From: an uncultured Eubacteriales bacterium
GTDB taxonomy: Bacteria > Bacillota > Clostridia > Christensenellales > Aristaeellaceae
DNA: 64,000 nt
Assembly: GCA_902777335.1 (NCBI GenBank)
Contig: CACYTF010000015.1
Span: 1-64,000, forward strand
Direction of reading: 5' to 3'
Part shown: positions 50,539 through 58,055 of the stretch, piece by piece
Position numbering within the stretch: position 1 is the first letter of the stretch
How the letters are laid out: each line of letters starts with the position of its first letter
The notes under the pieces: generated by a model
What the model was told of the DNA's origin: nothing
The model's input: only the letters and a program-made list of their open reading frames with translations
Databases searched by the model: none
Position numbers and translations under genes: made by a program

Positions 50539-51398
50539 CGGCGCACCGCGTGCCCGACGGCCTCGCGCCGACGCCGCTGGAGAAGTATCTGCGCCGGGCC
50601 TGGCCGATGACGCCGGGCCACGTGTTTCGGGACGCGCTGAAGAAGCGGGACGTGCGCGTGAACGGCGCGCGCTCCGGCGCGGCGGACACCGTGCGCGGCG
50701 GCGATGCATTGACGCTTTACATCGACGCCAGGTGGCTGGAGCCGGAGGCGGATATACTGTTTTCCGACGACAGGCTGATCGTGGCCATAAAGCCCCAGGG
50801 GCTGCCCGTGGACGCGGACCAATCCGGCGTCGGGGCGGACACGCTGCTCACCCGCCTGCATAGGCGCTGGCCGGGCGCGCGGCTGTGCCACCGCTTGGAC
50901 GCCGCCACCGGCGGCATCGTGCTGGCCGCGGCGGACGATGGGGTGTGGGAACAGGCCTTCCAGGCCTTCCGGGACCACAAGGGCGTGGTCAAGGGCTATC
51001 AGGCGCTGGCCCTTCGCGACTTCGACCGCCCCGAGGGCACGCTGGACGCCTATCTGCTGAAGGACGCCCGCCGGGGCGAGGTGCGCGTCGTGCACCGGGA
51101 CGCGCCCGGCGCAAAGCCCATCCGCACGCGCTACCGCGTGCAGTCGCAGGCCGCCCCGGGCCTCTGGCGCGTGGCGCTGGAGCCCGTCACCGGGCGCACC
51201 CACCAGCTGCGGGCCCACATGGCCGACTTCGGACACCCGCTGCTGGGCGACGACCGCTACGGCGACCGGGCCGCCAACCGCGCATACCCCGGCGTGAAGC
51301 TGTGCCTGTGGCACGCGTGCCTGACCGTTTCCGAGGACAGCCCCCTCGCGGACTACCGGGGCATGCGGTTTGAGGCCAAGGCGCCGGAATGGGTTTAA
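50535..51398 (+). CDS. RluA-family RNA pseudouridine synthase
   Basis: 287 residues. An S4-like N-terminal segment (LEKYLRRAWPMTPGHVFRDAL, KRDVRVNG) and the catalytic core with LCHRLDAATGGIVLAA near residue 117, where the aspartate of HRLD is the catalytic residue, plus VTGRTHQLRAHMADFGHPLLGD near 220. It converts uridine to pseudouridine in rRNA or tRNA. Overlaps yigZ by 4 bp. Confidence 0.92.
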   Translation: MTAHRVPDGLAPTPLEKYLRRAWPMTPGHVFRDALKKRDVRVNGARSGAADTVRGGDALTLYIDARWLEPEADILFSDDRLIVAIKPQGLPVDADQSGVGADTLLTRLHRRWPGARLCHRLDAATGGIVLAAADDGVWEQAFQAFRDHKGVVKGYQALALRDFDRPEGTLDAYLLKDARRGEVRVVHRDAPGAKPIRTRYRVQSQAAPGLWRVALEPVTGRTHQLRAHMADFGHPLLGDDRYGDRAANRAYPGVKLCLWHACLTVSEDSPLADYRGMRFEAKAPEWV

Positions 51399-51416
51399 AG
51401 AGTGGAGGTAAGTCAC

Positions 51417-52238
51417 TTGAACATTCGCATGATCGCCACGGACATTGACGGCACGCTGCTGCCGCGGGGCGGGGCCATCTCCGAGGCCACCCGGCGGGCG
51501 ATACGGGGCTGCCGGGCCCGGGGCATACCCTTCGTGATCGTCAGCGGGCGCTGGATCGGCGCGCTGGGCGACGTGGTGCGCCAGGCGGGCACCGAGGGCG
51601 AGCCGCTGATCATCGTCAACGGCAGCGCCGTGATCGGGCCCGGGGGCGACGTGCTGTTCGAGCGCTTCATGACGGCGGAGGACGTGGAAAACGTGTACCG
51701 CGTGCTGCGCCGCTACGACGTGCAGATCAACAGCTATGTGCCGAATGGCCTGTACTGCCTGAACACCCGGGCGCTGAAGCGGCGCTCGTCGATGCTCTCC
51801 GGCTACATGGGCACGGGCAACCTGGTGGTGGACGATCCGGCCCGCTTCGAGGGAGAGGGCCTGAGCCGCGTGTACAAGCTGGAGGGCCTCACCGAGGACA
51901 CTGCCATGATGCAGGCCCTGCGCGCCGAGCTGGAGGGGACCGGCGCGGTGGTGACCCACTCGTCGTGGCGCAACGTGGAGATCATGTCCCGGGGCATGGG
52001 CAAGGCCACGGCACTGCGCTGGCTGGCAGACCGGCTGGGCATCGACCTTGCCGACTGCATGGCCTTCGGCGACAACGCCAACGACATGGACATGCTGCAG
52101 GCCGTGGGCTGGCCGGTGGCCATGGGCAACGCCGACGGCGCGCTGAAGTCGATGGCCCGCATCGTCGCCGACGACGACGTGAACGACGGCGTGGCAAAGG
52201 TGATCTTTGAAAAGGTGTTGGGGGAGAACACAATATGA
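51417..52238 (+). CDS. Cof-type HAD-IIB phosphatase
   Basis: 273 residues from a TTG that has GGAGG exactly 8 nt upstream; a GTG at 51402 lies on the site itself and is rejected. Motif I DIDGTLL near residue 9, motif II VSGRW near 43, motif III lysine in GMGKATALRWLA near 195 and motif IV GDNANDMDML near 218. The large C2B cap indicates sugar phosphate or flavin phosphate substrates. Overlaps trmL by 4 bp. Confidence 0.92.
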   Translation: MNIRMIATDIDGTLLPRGGAISEATRRAIRGCRARGIPFVIVSGRWIGALGDVVRQAGTEGEPLIIVNGSAVIGPGGDVLFERFMTAEDVENVYRVLRRYDVQINSYVPNGLYCLNTRALKRRSSMLSGYMGTGNLVVDDPARFEGEGLSRVYKLEGLTEDTAMMQALRAELEGTGAVVTHSSWRNVEIMSRGMGKATALRWLADRLGIDLADCMAFGDNANDMDMLQAVGWPVAMGNADGALKSMARIVADDDVNDGVAKVIFEKVLGENTI

Positions 52239-52753
52239 TGCACATCGTGCTGGTGAACCCGGAGATCCCGCAGAACACGGGCAACATCGCCCGCACCTGC
52301 GCGGCCACCGGGGCGAAGCTGCACCTGATCGAGCCGCTGGGCTTTGAGCTCAGCGACCGCTACCTGAAGCGGGCCGGGCTGGACTACTGGCACATGATGA
52401 CCTACGAGGTCCACGCGAATTGGGACGCCTTTTGCGCCGCGTATCCCGACGCCGCGCTGCATTACGCCACCACCAAGGCCCCGCGGGACTACTGCGCCGC
52501 GACCTACGGCCCGGACGACTTCCTGGTGTTCGGCCGGGAGACGAAGGGCCTGGACGAGGCGCTTCTGGCCGAGCACTACGACCGCTGCATCCGCATTCCC
52601 ATGCGCCCGGACGCCCGCTCCCTGAACCTGTCCAACTCCGTGGCCATCGTGCTGTACGAGGCCCTGCGCCAACAGGGCTTTCCCGGCCTCGCGGGGCAGG
52701 GACAGCTGCACCATACCGAGCCGGTGGGCGGAGAGTGGAAGGACTACGTTTGA
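52235..52753 (+). CDS. trmL: tRNA (cytidine(34)-2'-O)-methyltransferase
   Basis: 172 residues, the usual size for this SPOUT enzyme. N-terminus HIVLVNPEIPQNTGNIARTC, middle FLVFGRETKGLDEALL and the C-terminal knot motif RIPMRPDARSLNLSNSVAIVLYE are diagnostic. It methylates the ribose at the wobble position of tRNA-Leu species using S-adenosylmethionine. The start may be the second of two adjacent ATGs. A heptamer array begins at its stop codon. Confidence 0.95.
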   Translation: MMHIVLVNPEIPQNTGNIARTCAATGAKLHLIEPLGFELSDRYLKRAGLDYWHMMTYEVHANWDAFCAAYPDAALHYATTKAPRDYCAATYGPDDFLVFGRETKGLDEALLAEHYDRCIRIPMRPDARSLNLSNSVAIVLYEALRQQGFPGLAGQGQLHHTEPVGGEWKDYV

Positions 52754-52786
52754 GAGTGGAGAGTGAAGAGTGAAGAGTGGAGTTTT
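52751..52786 (+). repeat. Heptamer array after the trmL stop
   Basis: TGA stop, then GAGAGTG-GAGAGTG-style copies changing to AAGAGTG copies with strict 7-bp period. Confidence 0.85.
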
Positions 52787-52836
52787 GGATAGCTGAAAGA
52801 CGAATATGGGATGCTTTGTTCCCTGGCAAATCGTAT

Positions 52837-52870
52837 CTTCACTCTCCACTCTCCACTCTTCACTCTTTCA
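52837..52870 (-). repeat. Heptamer array after the sigma-factor stop
   Basis: On the minus strand AAGAGTG-AAGAGTG-GAGAGTG-GAGAGTG, the inverted counterpart of the array 50 bp away; each array reads G-rich on the coding strand of the gene it follows. Confidence 0.85.
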
Positions 52871-53566
52871 CAACCCCATCCTGTCCCGCTGCTCCACGCG
52901 CCACAGGGCGGCGGCCTCGGTGACGCTGGTCCAGTCCTGGTTGAAGGCCCGGACGCCCTTGTGGGCGTGGAAGCGGGTGCGCTCGTCCAGGTCAGTAAGG
53001 GTCCGGAGCCGTACATCCCCGTGCAGGCGCGTCATCGCCTGATCGCACAGCCTGCGGGCCTGCGCCGGGGTGACGCCCATATCCGCGGCGGCGGCCTGCG
53101 CGCTGCGCGCCTCAAGCTGCATGAGCGTGATCGCGCGGCGCAGCCTGTCGCTTTCCAGCCGGTCCACCGCCGCCCGCACGCCGTCCGCCAGCTCCCGGCT
53201 CAACAGCGCCGCGTCCGCGTCCGGCAGGCTGTCGTCCGCCAGCGTGTCCTTCAGCGTCACACCGCTGTCGTCCATGCCCGCGACGGGTCTGTCCAGCGTC
53301 TCAGCGCCGGTATCCGCCCGGATGAACCGGCCGTTTCGCAGGCCCAACAGCTTCTCACATTCCCGCCGGACGTACCAGGCCGCCCAGGCCGCCCAGGTCT
53401 TGCCCTGCGCCGGGTCGAAGCTCTGCTCCGCCCGCACCAGCCCGATAAATCCCGCCTGCATCAGATCCTCCACAGAGACCGCCCGGTCCAGCCGGCAGGC
53501 CCCCTCGTATTGCCGCGCCAGCCGGTTCAACAACCCCCGATTTTCTGCGTACAGCGCCTCGTACAT
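52868..53566 (-). CDS. Sigma-70 family RNA polymerase sigma factor
   Basis: 232 residues from an ATG with AAGGAGG 8 nt upstream. Region 2 is clear (SVEDLMQAGFIGLVRAEQSF, then WAAWAAWYVRRECEKLL); a region-4-like helix-turn-helix (LEARSAQAAAADMGVTPAQARRLCDQAMTRL) follows, and a C-terminal tail of about 45 residues is unrecognised. Regions 1 and 3 are reduced, as in small alternative or phage-type sigma factors of Clostridia. No anti-sigma gene is adjacent. Its target genes are unknown. Confidence 0.85.
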   Translation of the reverse strand: MYEALYAENRGLLNRLARQYEGACRLDRAVSVEDLMQAGFIGLVRAEQSFDPAQGKTWAAWAAWYVRRECEKLLGLRNGRFIRADTGAETLDRPVAGMDDSGVTLKDTLADDSLPDADAALLSRELADGVRAAVDRLESDRLRRAITLMQLEARSAQAAAADMGVTPAQARRLCDQAMTRLHGDVRLRTLTDLDERTRFHAHKGVRAFNQDWTSVTEAAALWRVEQRDRMGL

Positions 53567-53608
53567 GCCCGACACCTCCTTCACATTCCGAACGGATGTT
53601 CTGGGTGT

Positions 53609-53637
53609 ATTATAGCTGCCGAGCCCGTGAAAGGCAA
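53609..53637 (-). promoter_or_regulatory. Promoter of the sigma-factor gene
   Basis: On the minus strand TTGCCT (53632-53637), 17 bp, TATAAT (53609-53614), 43 bp before the ATG. Confidence 0.8.
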
Positions 53638-53747
53638 TGAATTCGGGCAAATCTGACGAAAATGACGAAAACGGGGTGGAAAGTAACGGCGTGTTCGATG
53701 CGGGTATGGTTTTTGATTTGGAACACGGACAATGTGCGGGTTGATGC

Positions 53748-53777
53748 TTGAATCAGAAGAAGATTTCGTGTTATAAT
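53748..53777 (+). promoter_or_regulatory. Promoter of the second MNT-HEPN pair
   Basis: TTGAAT (53748-53753), 18 bp, TATAAT (53772-53777), 23 bp before the ATG. Confidence 0.75.
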
Positions 53778-53800
53778 CAGAGGCGAAAGAGGGTGAGACG

Positions 53801-54142
53801 ATGCGTACCAGGGAGGAAGTCCTGAGTATTGTCCGCGAGTTGTGCGCCGACCTGCGCCGGCTATTCCCTGGGGAGATCATGGATGTGATCCTGTTTGGTT
53901 CCTACGCGAGGGAAACGGCGGACGAAGGTTCGGACATTGATGTGATGATTCTGCTGGACGAGTCGCGTCAGCGCCTGGCAGAGAAGAGCTGGCAAGTTGG
54001 AGAGATCGCGGCGGAGTTGCTTTTGGAGCATGGCGTGCTGGTATCTCCCATTGTGGAAAACCGCGAGTACTTCGACCAAAACGTACAGACACTGCCCTTC
54101 TTCAAGAGCATCCAGAGCGAGGGAGTGAAGATCAGTGCCTGA
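53801..54142 (+). CDS. Nucleotidyltransferase-domain protein (MNT of a HEPN-MNT pair)
   Basis: 113 residues; GAGGGTGAG before the ATG. The nucleotidyltransferase signature VILFGSYARETADEGSDIDVMI (residues about 29-50) holds GS and DxD residues. It is longer than the MNT at 32653 and belongs to another branch. It overlaps the HEPN gene by 8 bp, the usual operon form of these modules. GC content is lower than that of the flanking genes. Confidence 0.87.
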   Translation: MRTREEVLSIVRELCADLRRLFPGEIMDVILFGSYARETADEGSDIDVMILLDESRQRLAEKSWQVGEIAAELLLEHGVLVSPIVENREYFDQNVQTLPFFKSIQSEGVKISA

Positions 54143-54536
54143 CCGTTATGAGATTGTTCTTTCCCGGTATCGCCTCGAGAAGTCTGAAAACATGCTCATG
54201 GCTGCCCGTCGTGACTTCGGGGAAGGGGATTTTGCTTCCGCAAACAACCGTGCGTATTACTGCGTCTTTCATGCCATGCGCGCTGTGTTGGCGCTGGATG
54301 GAGTGGATTACAAAAAGCATTCCGCGGTGATTGCACGATTTACGCAGGATTATCTCAAAACCGAACGACTTTCGCGGGAATACGGAAAACTGATTTCAAA
54401 TGCCTCGCTCATTCGGAACCGCAGCGATTACGAGGACTTCTACATCTGCTCTGTCGAGGACACGAAGCGTCTGGTCGATGGTGCGGCCGGGTTTTATGAT
54501 GCTGTAGAGGCTTTCCTGCGCGAGAAATGGCAGTGA
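54135..54536 (+). CDS. HEPN-domain protein (partner of the MNT at 53801)
   Basis: 133 residues from a GTG inside the end of the MNT gene. All-helical HEPN fold with the RAYYCVFHAMRAVLALDG helix (near residue 38-55), KKHSAVIARFTQDYL and a SLIRNRSDYEDFY motif near 92-104, in which the R-x4-6-H pattern is replaced (no His). This is the HEPN type usually paired with MNT in operons of unknown or toxin-antitoxin function; lack of the catalytic His makes RNase activity doubtful. Confidence 0.85.
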   Translation: MPDRYEIVLSRYRLEKSENMLMAARRDFGEGDFASANNRAYYCVFHAMRAVLALDGVDYKKHSAVIARFTQDYLKTERLSREYGKLISNASLIRNRSDYEDFYICSVEDTKRLVDGAAGFYDAVEAFLREKWQ

Positions 54537-54557
54537 GGAGAAAAAACAAAACACAAA

Positions 54558-54583
54558 AGCCCGAAGTCTTTTGACTTCGGGCT
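54558..54583 (-). terminator. Intrinsic terminator of tRNA-Pro
   Basis: An 11-bp perfect stem (AGCCCGAAGTC / GACTTCGGGCT) with a TTTT loop; on the minus strand it is followed by TTTTGTGTTTTGTTTTTT. Confidence 0.9.
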
Positions 54584-54585
54584 AT

Positions 54586-54662
54586 TGGTCTGGGTGAGAG
54601 GATTCGAACCTCCGGCCTCTTGAACCCCATTCAAGCACGCTACCAAACTGCGCTACACCCAG
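54586..54662 (-). tRNA. tRNA-Pro (anticodon GGG)
   Basis: 77 nt on the minus strand, including an encoded CCA. Acceptor stem CTGGGTG/CACCCAG with discriminator A, D-arm GCGCAGTTTGGTAGCGT, anticodon arm CTTGA-ATGGGGT-TCAAG with anticodon GGG, and T-arm with GGTTCGAATCC. A terminator follows. Confidence 0.96.
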
Positions 54663-54798
54663 ATATTCGGTTTGCCGCCGGGGAACGGAAGGCCGTCGCC
54701 TCGACAACACAAAAGATTATACATCGAATCGGGTGGTTTGTCAAGCCGTAATTCACAGACGCGGGGGATTTTGCGCTGTAAAGTTTTAAAGTGCACAG

Positions 54799-54824
54799 CG
54801 CCGCCTGCCGCCGGGCAGACGGCG
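54799..54824. terminator. Possible terminator hairpin after the amino-acid permease
   Basis: GCCGCCTGCC pairs with GGCAGACGGC (one mismatch). On the minus strand it is followed by GCGCTGTGCACTTTAAAACTTT, a weak T-rich tract. Confidence 0.4.
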
Positions 54825-54836
54825 CGTTCCGGGAAA

Positions 54837-56516
54837 TCAGCCGGCGTCCGGGCCGGAGGGCGGATCGTTGTGGGGCTTCTGCGCGGCGCGGGCCAGCTCG
54901 CGATGCAGGGCCTTGTGTTTTTGGCGCGCCACGTGCTGTATGTACATCATGACGCACAGGCCGATGAATATGACCAGCAGCATCAGCGAGCCCTCGAACA
55001 CGAGCGTGTCGCGGACGGTCTGGATGTTCTCCGCCGCCATCAGCCGCTTGCCGAGCCACATGAGCACCGAGTAGAGCAGCAGCGCGAATATGGCGACGCT
55101 GGAGGCGGCGGGATTGCTGAAGTCGGCGGCGCTGGAGCGGTTGACGATGCGCAGGTAGAACATGAAGCCCAGCAGGCACCACAGCGACAGCACCAGGAAC
55201 GCCTCGGTGCCCATGGTCTCCACGACCGTGAGCTTCGGGATCAGCTGGGCGACGGCGAATACCGCGGAGACGACGGTGCCCAGCGCCCCGGTCGCCATGG
55301 TCTTGCGGTTGCCGAGCTTGCGCGCCAGCTTCCAGGCGGAGGCGGAGGTGTAGCCGAAGCCGACGATGGCGCCGAAGGCGGTGAGGTCGATGAAGCATTC
55401 CAGCGCGGTCCTGCCAAAGACGGAGAGCACGATGGAGATCAGCATGATGAACACGATGCTGTTGGTGGTCTCGTTGAATTTTTTGGACAGTATGCGGTCT
55501 TCGGCCATCGTGGAAAGTATGCGGGCGGTGGCGCGGTAGCCCGCGATCATGCAGGTCAGAATGGAGGCGATGGCGGCGACGGCCATGAGCACCAGGCCGA
55601 AGGGGCCGATGATGGACTTCGCGGCGTAGAAGGTGGGTATCGCGTCGGCGCCGTTCAGGCGGTCCAGGTCGGCGATGTAGGCCTGCCACGAGCCGTAGCC
55701 GTCCGGGGCGGCGCAAATGCTGACCATCGTCAACAGCATGTAGATGACGCCGCTGAGCAGTATCGATATGCCGACGATCCAGCGCGACCGGCTGACCTTG
55801 AAGTCGAAGTGGGCCGTCTCCAGCGAGATGACCTCAAAGCCCACGAAGGCCCAGGGCGCGAGCACCACGATGGAGAATATCGCGTGGACCTTATTGCCGC
55901 CCTGGGTGCCGAAAGCGGCCTGCAGATCGCCCAGGCGGAAGTGGGGCAGGCACAGCGCCGCGACGACGGCCACGCAGAGCACGAGGAGTATGGTCAGCAC
56001 CGTGTGCAGCTTCTGCAGCAGGGGCTTGGCGTTGATGAACAGCAGGCCGATGATGGCCAGGGCGACGATGGAGGCGCCGACCTCGCCCATAAAGATGATG
56101 TTTCCGCCGATGTTGTAGTAGTTGTAGCCGATCTGGAGCCGGCTGCCGAACACCGCGCGGATGACCGAAAACAGGGAGGTGGCGTTCAGGAACACGACCG
56201 TGAGGTAGGACAGGCAGAGAAACCAGGCGCACAGAAACGCGTGATCTCTGCCGAAGGCGTGCTTTGTGTAGGCGTACACGCCGCCGGTACCCGGCCTGTG
56301 CTGCATCAGGAAGGAGAAGTTCATGCCGATGACCAGTATGACGAGCATGCCGATGGCCAGTGCGATCAGCGAGCCCAGGGGCCCGGCCACGGGCAGGAAG
56401 GTGGTGCCGGGCATCACGAAGGCGCCCCAGCCCACCGTACAGCCGAACGCGATGCCCAACACATCCAGGGGCGTAAGGTATCGGTCGTATTCTATGGTGA
56501 CTCTGTTCTGCTCCAT
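54837..56516 (-). CDS. APC-family amino-acid/polyamine permease
   Basis: 559 residues from an ATG with GGAGGG upstream; the extra 22 codons of the longer frame have no site. Twelve membrane segments, with an N-terminal GIAFGCTVGWGAFVMPGTTF segment that matches the APC substrate loop (G-x-G-x-G-like) and a GTGGVYAYTKHAFGRDHAFL motif. A cytoplasmic tail of about 35 residues is charged. It would import or exchange amino acids or amines; the substrate is not predictable. Confidence 0.92.
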   Translation of the reverse strand: MEQNRVTIEYDRYLTPLDVLGIAFGCTVGWGAFVMPGTTFLPVAGPLGSLIALAIGMLVILVIGMNFSFLMQHRPGTGGVYAYTKHAFGRDHAFLCAWFLCLSYLTVVFLNATSLFSVIRAVFGSRLQIGYNYYNIGGNIIFMGEVGASIVALAIIGLLFINAKPLLQKLHTVLTILLVLCVAVVAALCLPHFRLGDLQAAFGTQGGNKVHAIFSIVVLAPWAFVGFEVISLETAHFDFKVSRSRWIVGISILLSGVIYMLLTMVSICAAPDGYGSWQAYIADLDRLNGADAIPTFYAAKSIIGPFGLVLMAVAAIASILTCMIAGYRATARILSTMAEDRILSKKFNETTNSIVFIMLISIVLSVFGRTALECFIDLTAFGAIVGFGYTSASAWKLARKLGNRKTMATGALGTVVSAVFAVAQLIPKLTVVETMGTEAFLVLSLWCLLGFMFYLRIVNRSSAADFSNPAASSVAIFALLLYSVLMWLGKRLMAAENIQTVRDTLVFEGSLMLLVIFIGLCVMMYIQHVARQKHKALHRELARAAQKPHNDPPSGPDAG

Positions 56517-56657
56517 AAGTATCCCTCCGCCGCAGTGACGTTGTGATGCGCTAAAAGGATTATAACATAGAAAGCGCCGCATGAAAAGACAAATTCAGGG
56601 AAATCTGCGAAGAAACGGAGAGAATCGTATCCGTGGCGCGCACGAGGACGCGGAGCG

Positions 56658-57887
56658 TCAGAAGGGCCCCACCCACTTTTCCCATATCCGCTTGAACGCG
56701 CCGCCCCGGGCCGCCACCGATTCCGCCGCCACCACGGGGATTCGGGCGATCTCCCGGCCCTCGACGCAAACCACCACGCTGCCGGCCCTCTGGCCCTCAC
56801 GCACCGGCGCGGTCAGCGACTCGGGCAGGTCGGGGGAGAGCTGTACCCGCTGCTCGTCGCCCCGGTTCACCAGCAGCGTCAGGTCGCCGTCCAGCATCAG
56901 CGCCACGCCGTCCCGCTCGCCGCCGGTGACGGGCAGCGTGCCCTTCACCCGCGTACCGCGCACGGCCACCGGGTACTTGCGGTAGTTCGCGAAGCCGAAG
57001 TCGAACATCTGGCGGGCGATGGCGAAGCGCTCCTTCCCCGAGCCCGCACCCAGCACCACGGCGATCAGGCGCATGTCCGAGCGCCGGGCGGTGGCGCTGA
57101 CACAGTATCCGGCCTCGTTGGTGGAGCCGGTCTTGCCGCCGTCGCAGCCGTCGTACAGCTTCAGCAGCTTGTTGGTGTTCACCAGCTGGGTCACCCGGCC
57201 GTCGCCGTGGTCCAGGTCCTCCATCCACACCGAGGCGTACTGGAAGTAGTCCGGATGGCTGAACATCTGTCGGGACATCACGGCCACGTCCCGGGCGGTG
57301 GTGTGCTGGCCCTGGGCGGGAAGCCCCGTGCAGTTTTCAAAGCGGGTGTTCGCCATGCCCAGTTCTTCGGCGCGGCGGTTCATGGCGTCCACGCACAGCG
57401 CCTCGCTGCCGTACAGCGCCTCGGCCAGGGCCACTGCGGCGTCGTTGGCGCTGCCCACGATCATGCACTTTAAGAGCGTGCCCACCGTCTGCCGCTCGCC
57501 GGTGTCCAGCAGCACCTGGCTGCCGCCCATGCCCGAGGCCTCCGGCGAGATCGTGATCACGTCGTCGACGCCAACGCGCCCGGCGGCCAGCTGCTCCAGC
57601 GTCAGAAGGATCGTCATCACCTTCGTGACCGAGGCCACCGGCCGCGGGGCGTCGGCGTTCATCTCGAATATGATCTGGCCGCTGTCCGCCTCCATCAGCA
57701 GCACGGCGGCGCAGTCCGGGTGGATGGGCGGGCTTTGCAGCAGCGGCGCCTCCGACACCGGCGGCAGCGCCGCGGGGGTCGGGGCGGGCACGGCGGTGGG
57801 GGACAGGTCGAGGGCCTCCCCGCGGACCGGCAGGGCCTGGCACGAAAGCAGCAGTGAGAGCAGCAGCGCGACAATGAGCTTGCGCAT
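56658..57887 (-). CDS. D-alanyl-D-alanine carboxypeptidase (DacF/PBP5 type)
   Basis: 409 residues from an ATG with GGAGG 8 nt upstream. Signal peptide (MRKLIVALLLSLLLSCQALPVRG), a Pro/Ala linker, and the penicillin-binding motifs SVTK (near residue 89), SAN (near 142) and KTG (near 256), followed by a C-terminal PBP5-type beta domain. No clear terminal amphipathic anchor, but the gene ends with WEKWVGPF, which could lie on the membrane. It trims the terminal D-Ala of peptidoglycan and is often spore-related in Clostridia. Confidence 0.94.
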   Translation of the reverse strand: MRKLIVALLLSLLLSCQALPVRGEALDLSPTAVPAPTPAALPPVSEAPLLQSPPIHPDCAAVLLMEADSGQIIFEMNADAPRPVASVTKVMTILLTLEQLAAGRVGVDDVITISPEASGMGGSQVLLDTGERQTVGTLLKCMIVGSANDAAVALAEALYGSEALCVDAMNRRAEELGMANTRFENCTGLPAQGQHTTARDVAVMSRQMFSHPDYFQYASVWMEDLDHGDGRVTQLVNTNKLLKLYDGCDGGKTGSTNEAGYCVSATARRSDMRLIAVVLGAGSGKERFAIARQMFDFGFANYRKYPVAVRGTRVKGTLPVTGGERDGVALMLDGDLTLLVNRGDEQRVQLSPDLPESLTAPVREGQRAGSVVVCVEGREIARIPVVAAESVAARGGAFKRIWEKWVGPF

Positions 57888-57971
57888 GGCGTGATCCTCC
57901 GTCTCTTTGAAATCCACTGCTCCATAGTGTGCGCGCCGGGGCCAAAACATGACTGGCGGCCTTGCCGGTCA

Positions 57972-58000
57972 TTGACACCGTGTTACTCGGATGTTATACT
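57972..58000 (+). promoter_or_regulatory. Promoter of the two secreted-protein genes
   Basis: Perfect TTGACA (57972-57977), 17 bp, TATACT (57995-58000), 55 bp before the ATG. Confidence 0.85.
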
Positions 58001-58055
58001 TTTTACAGGAGTGCCGCCCGGCGGACCGGGTGCCGAGGAGAGGCGGCGAAGATTG

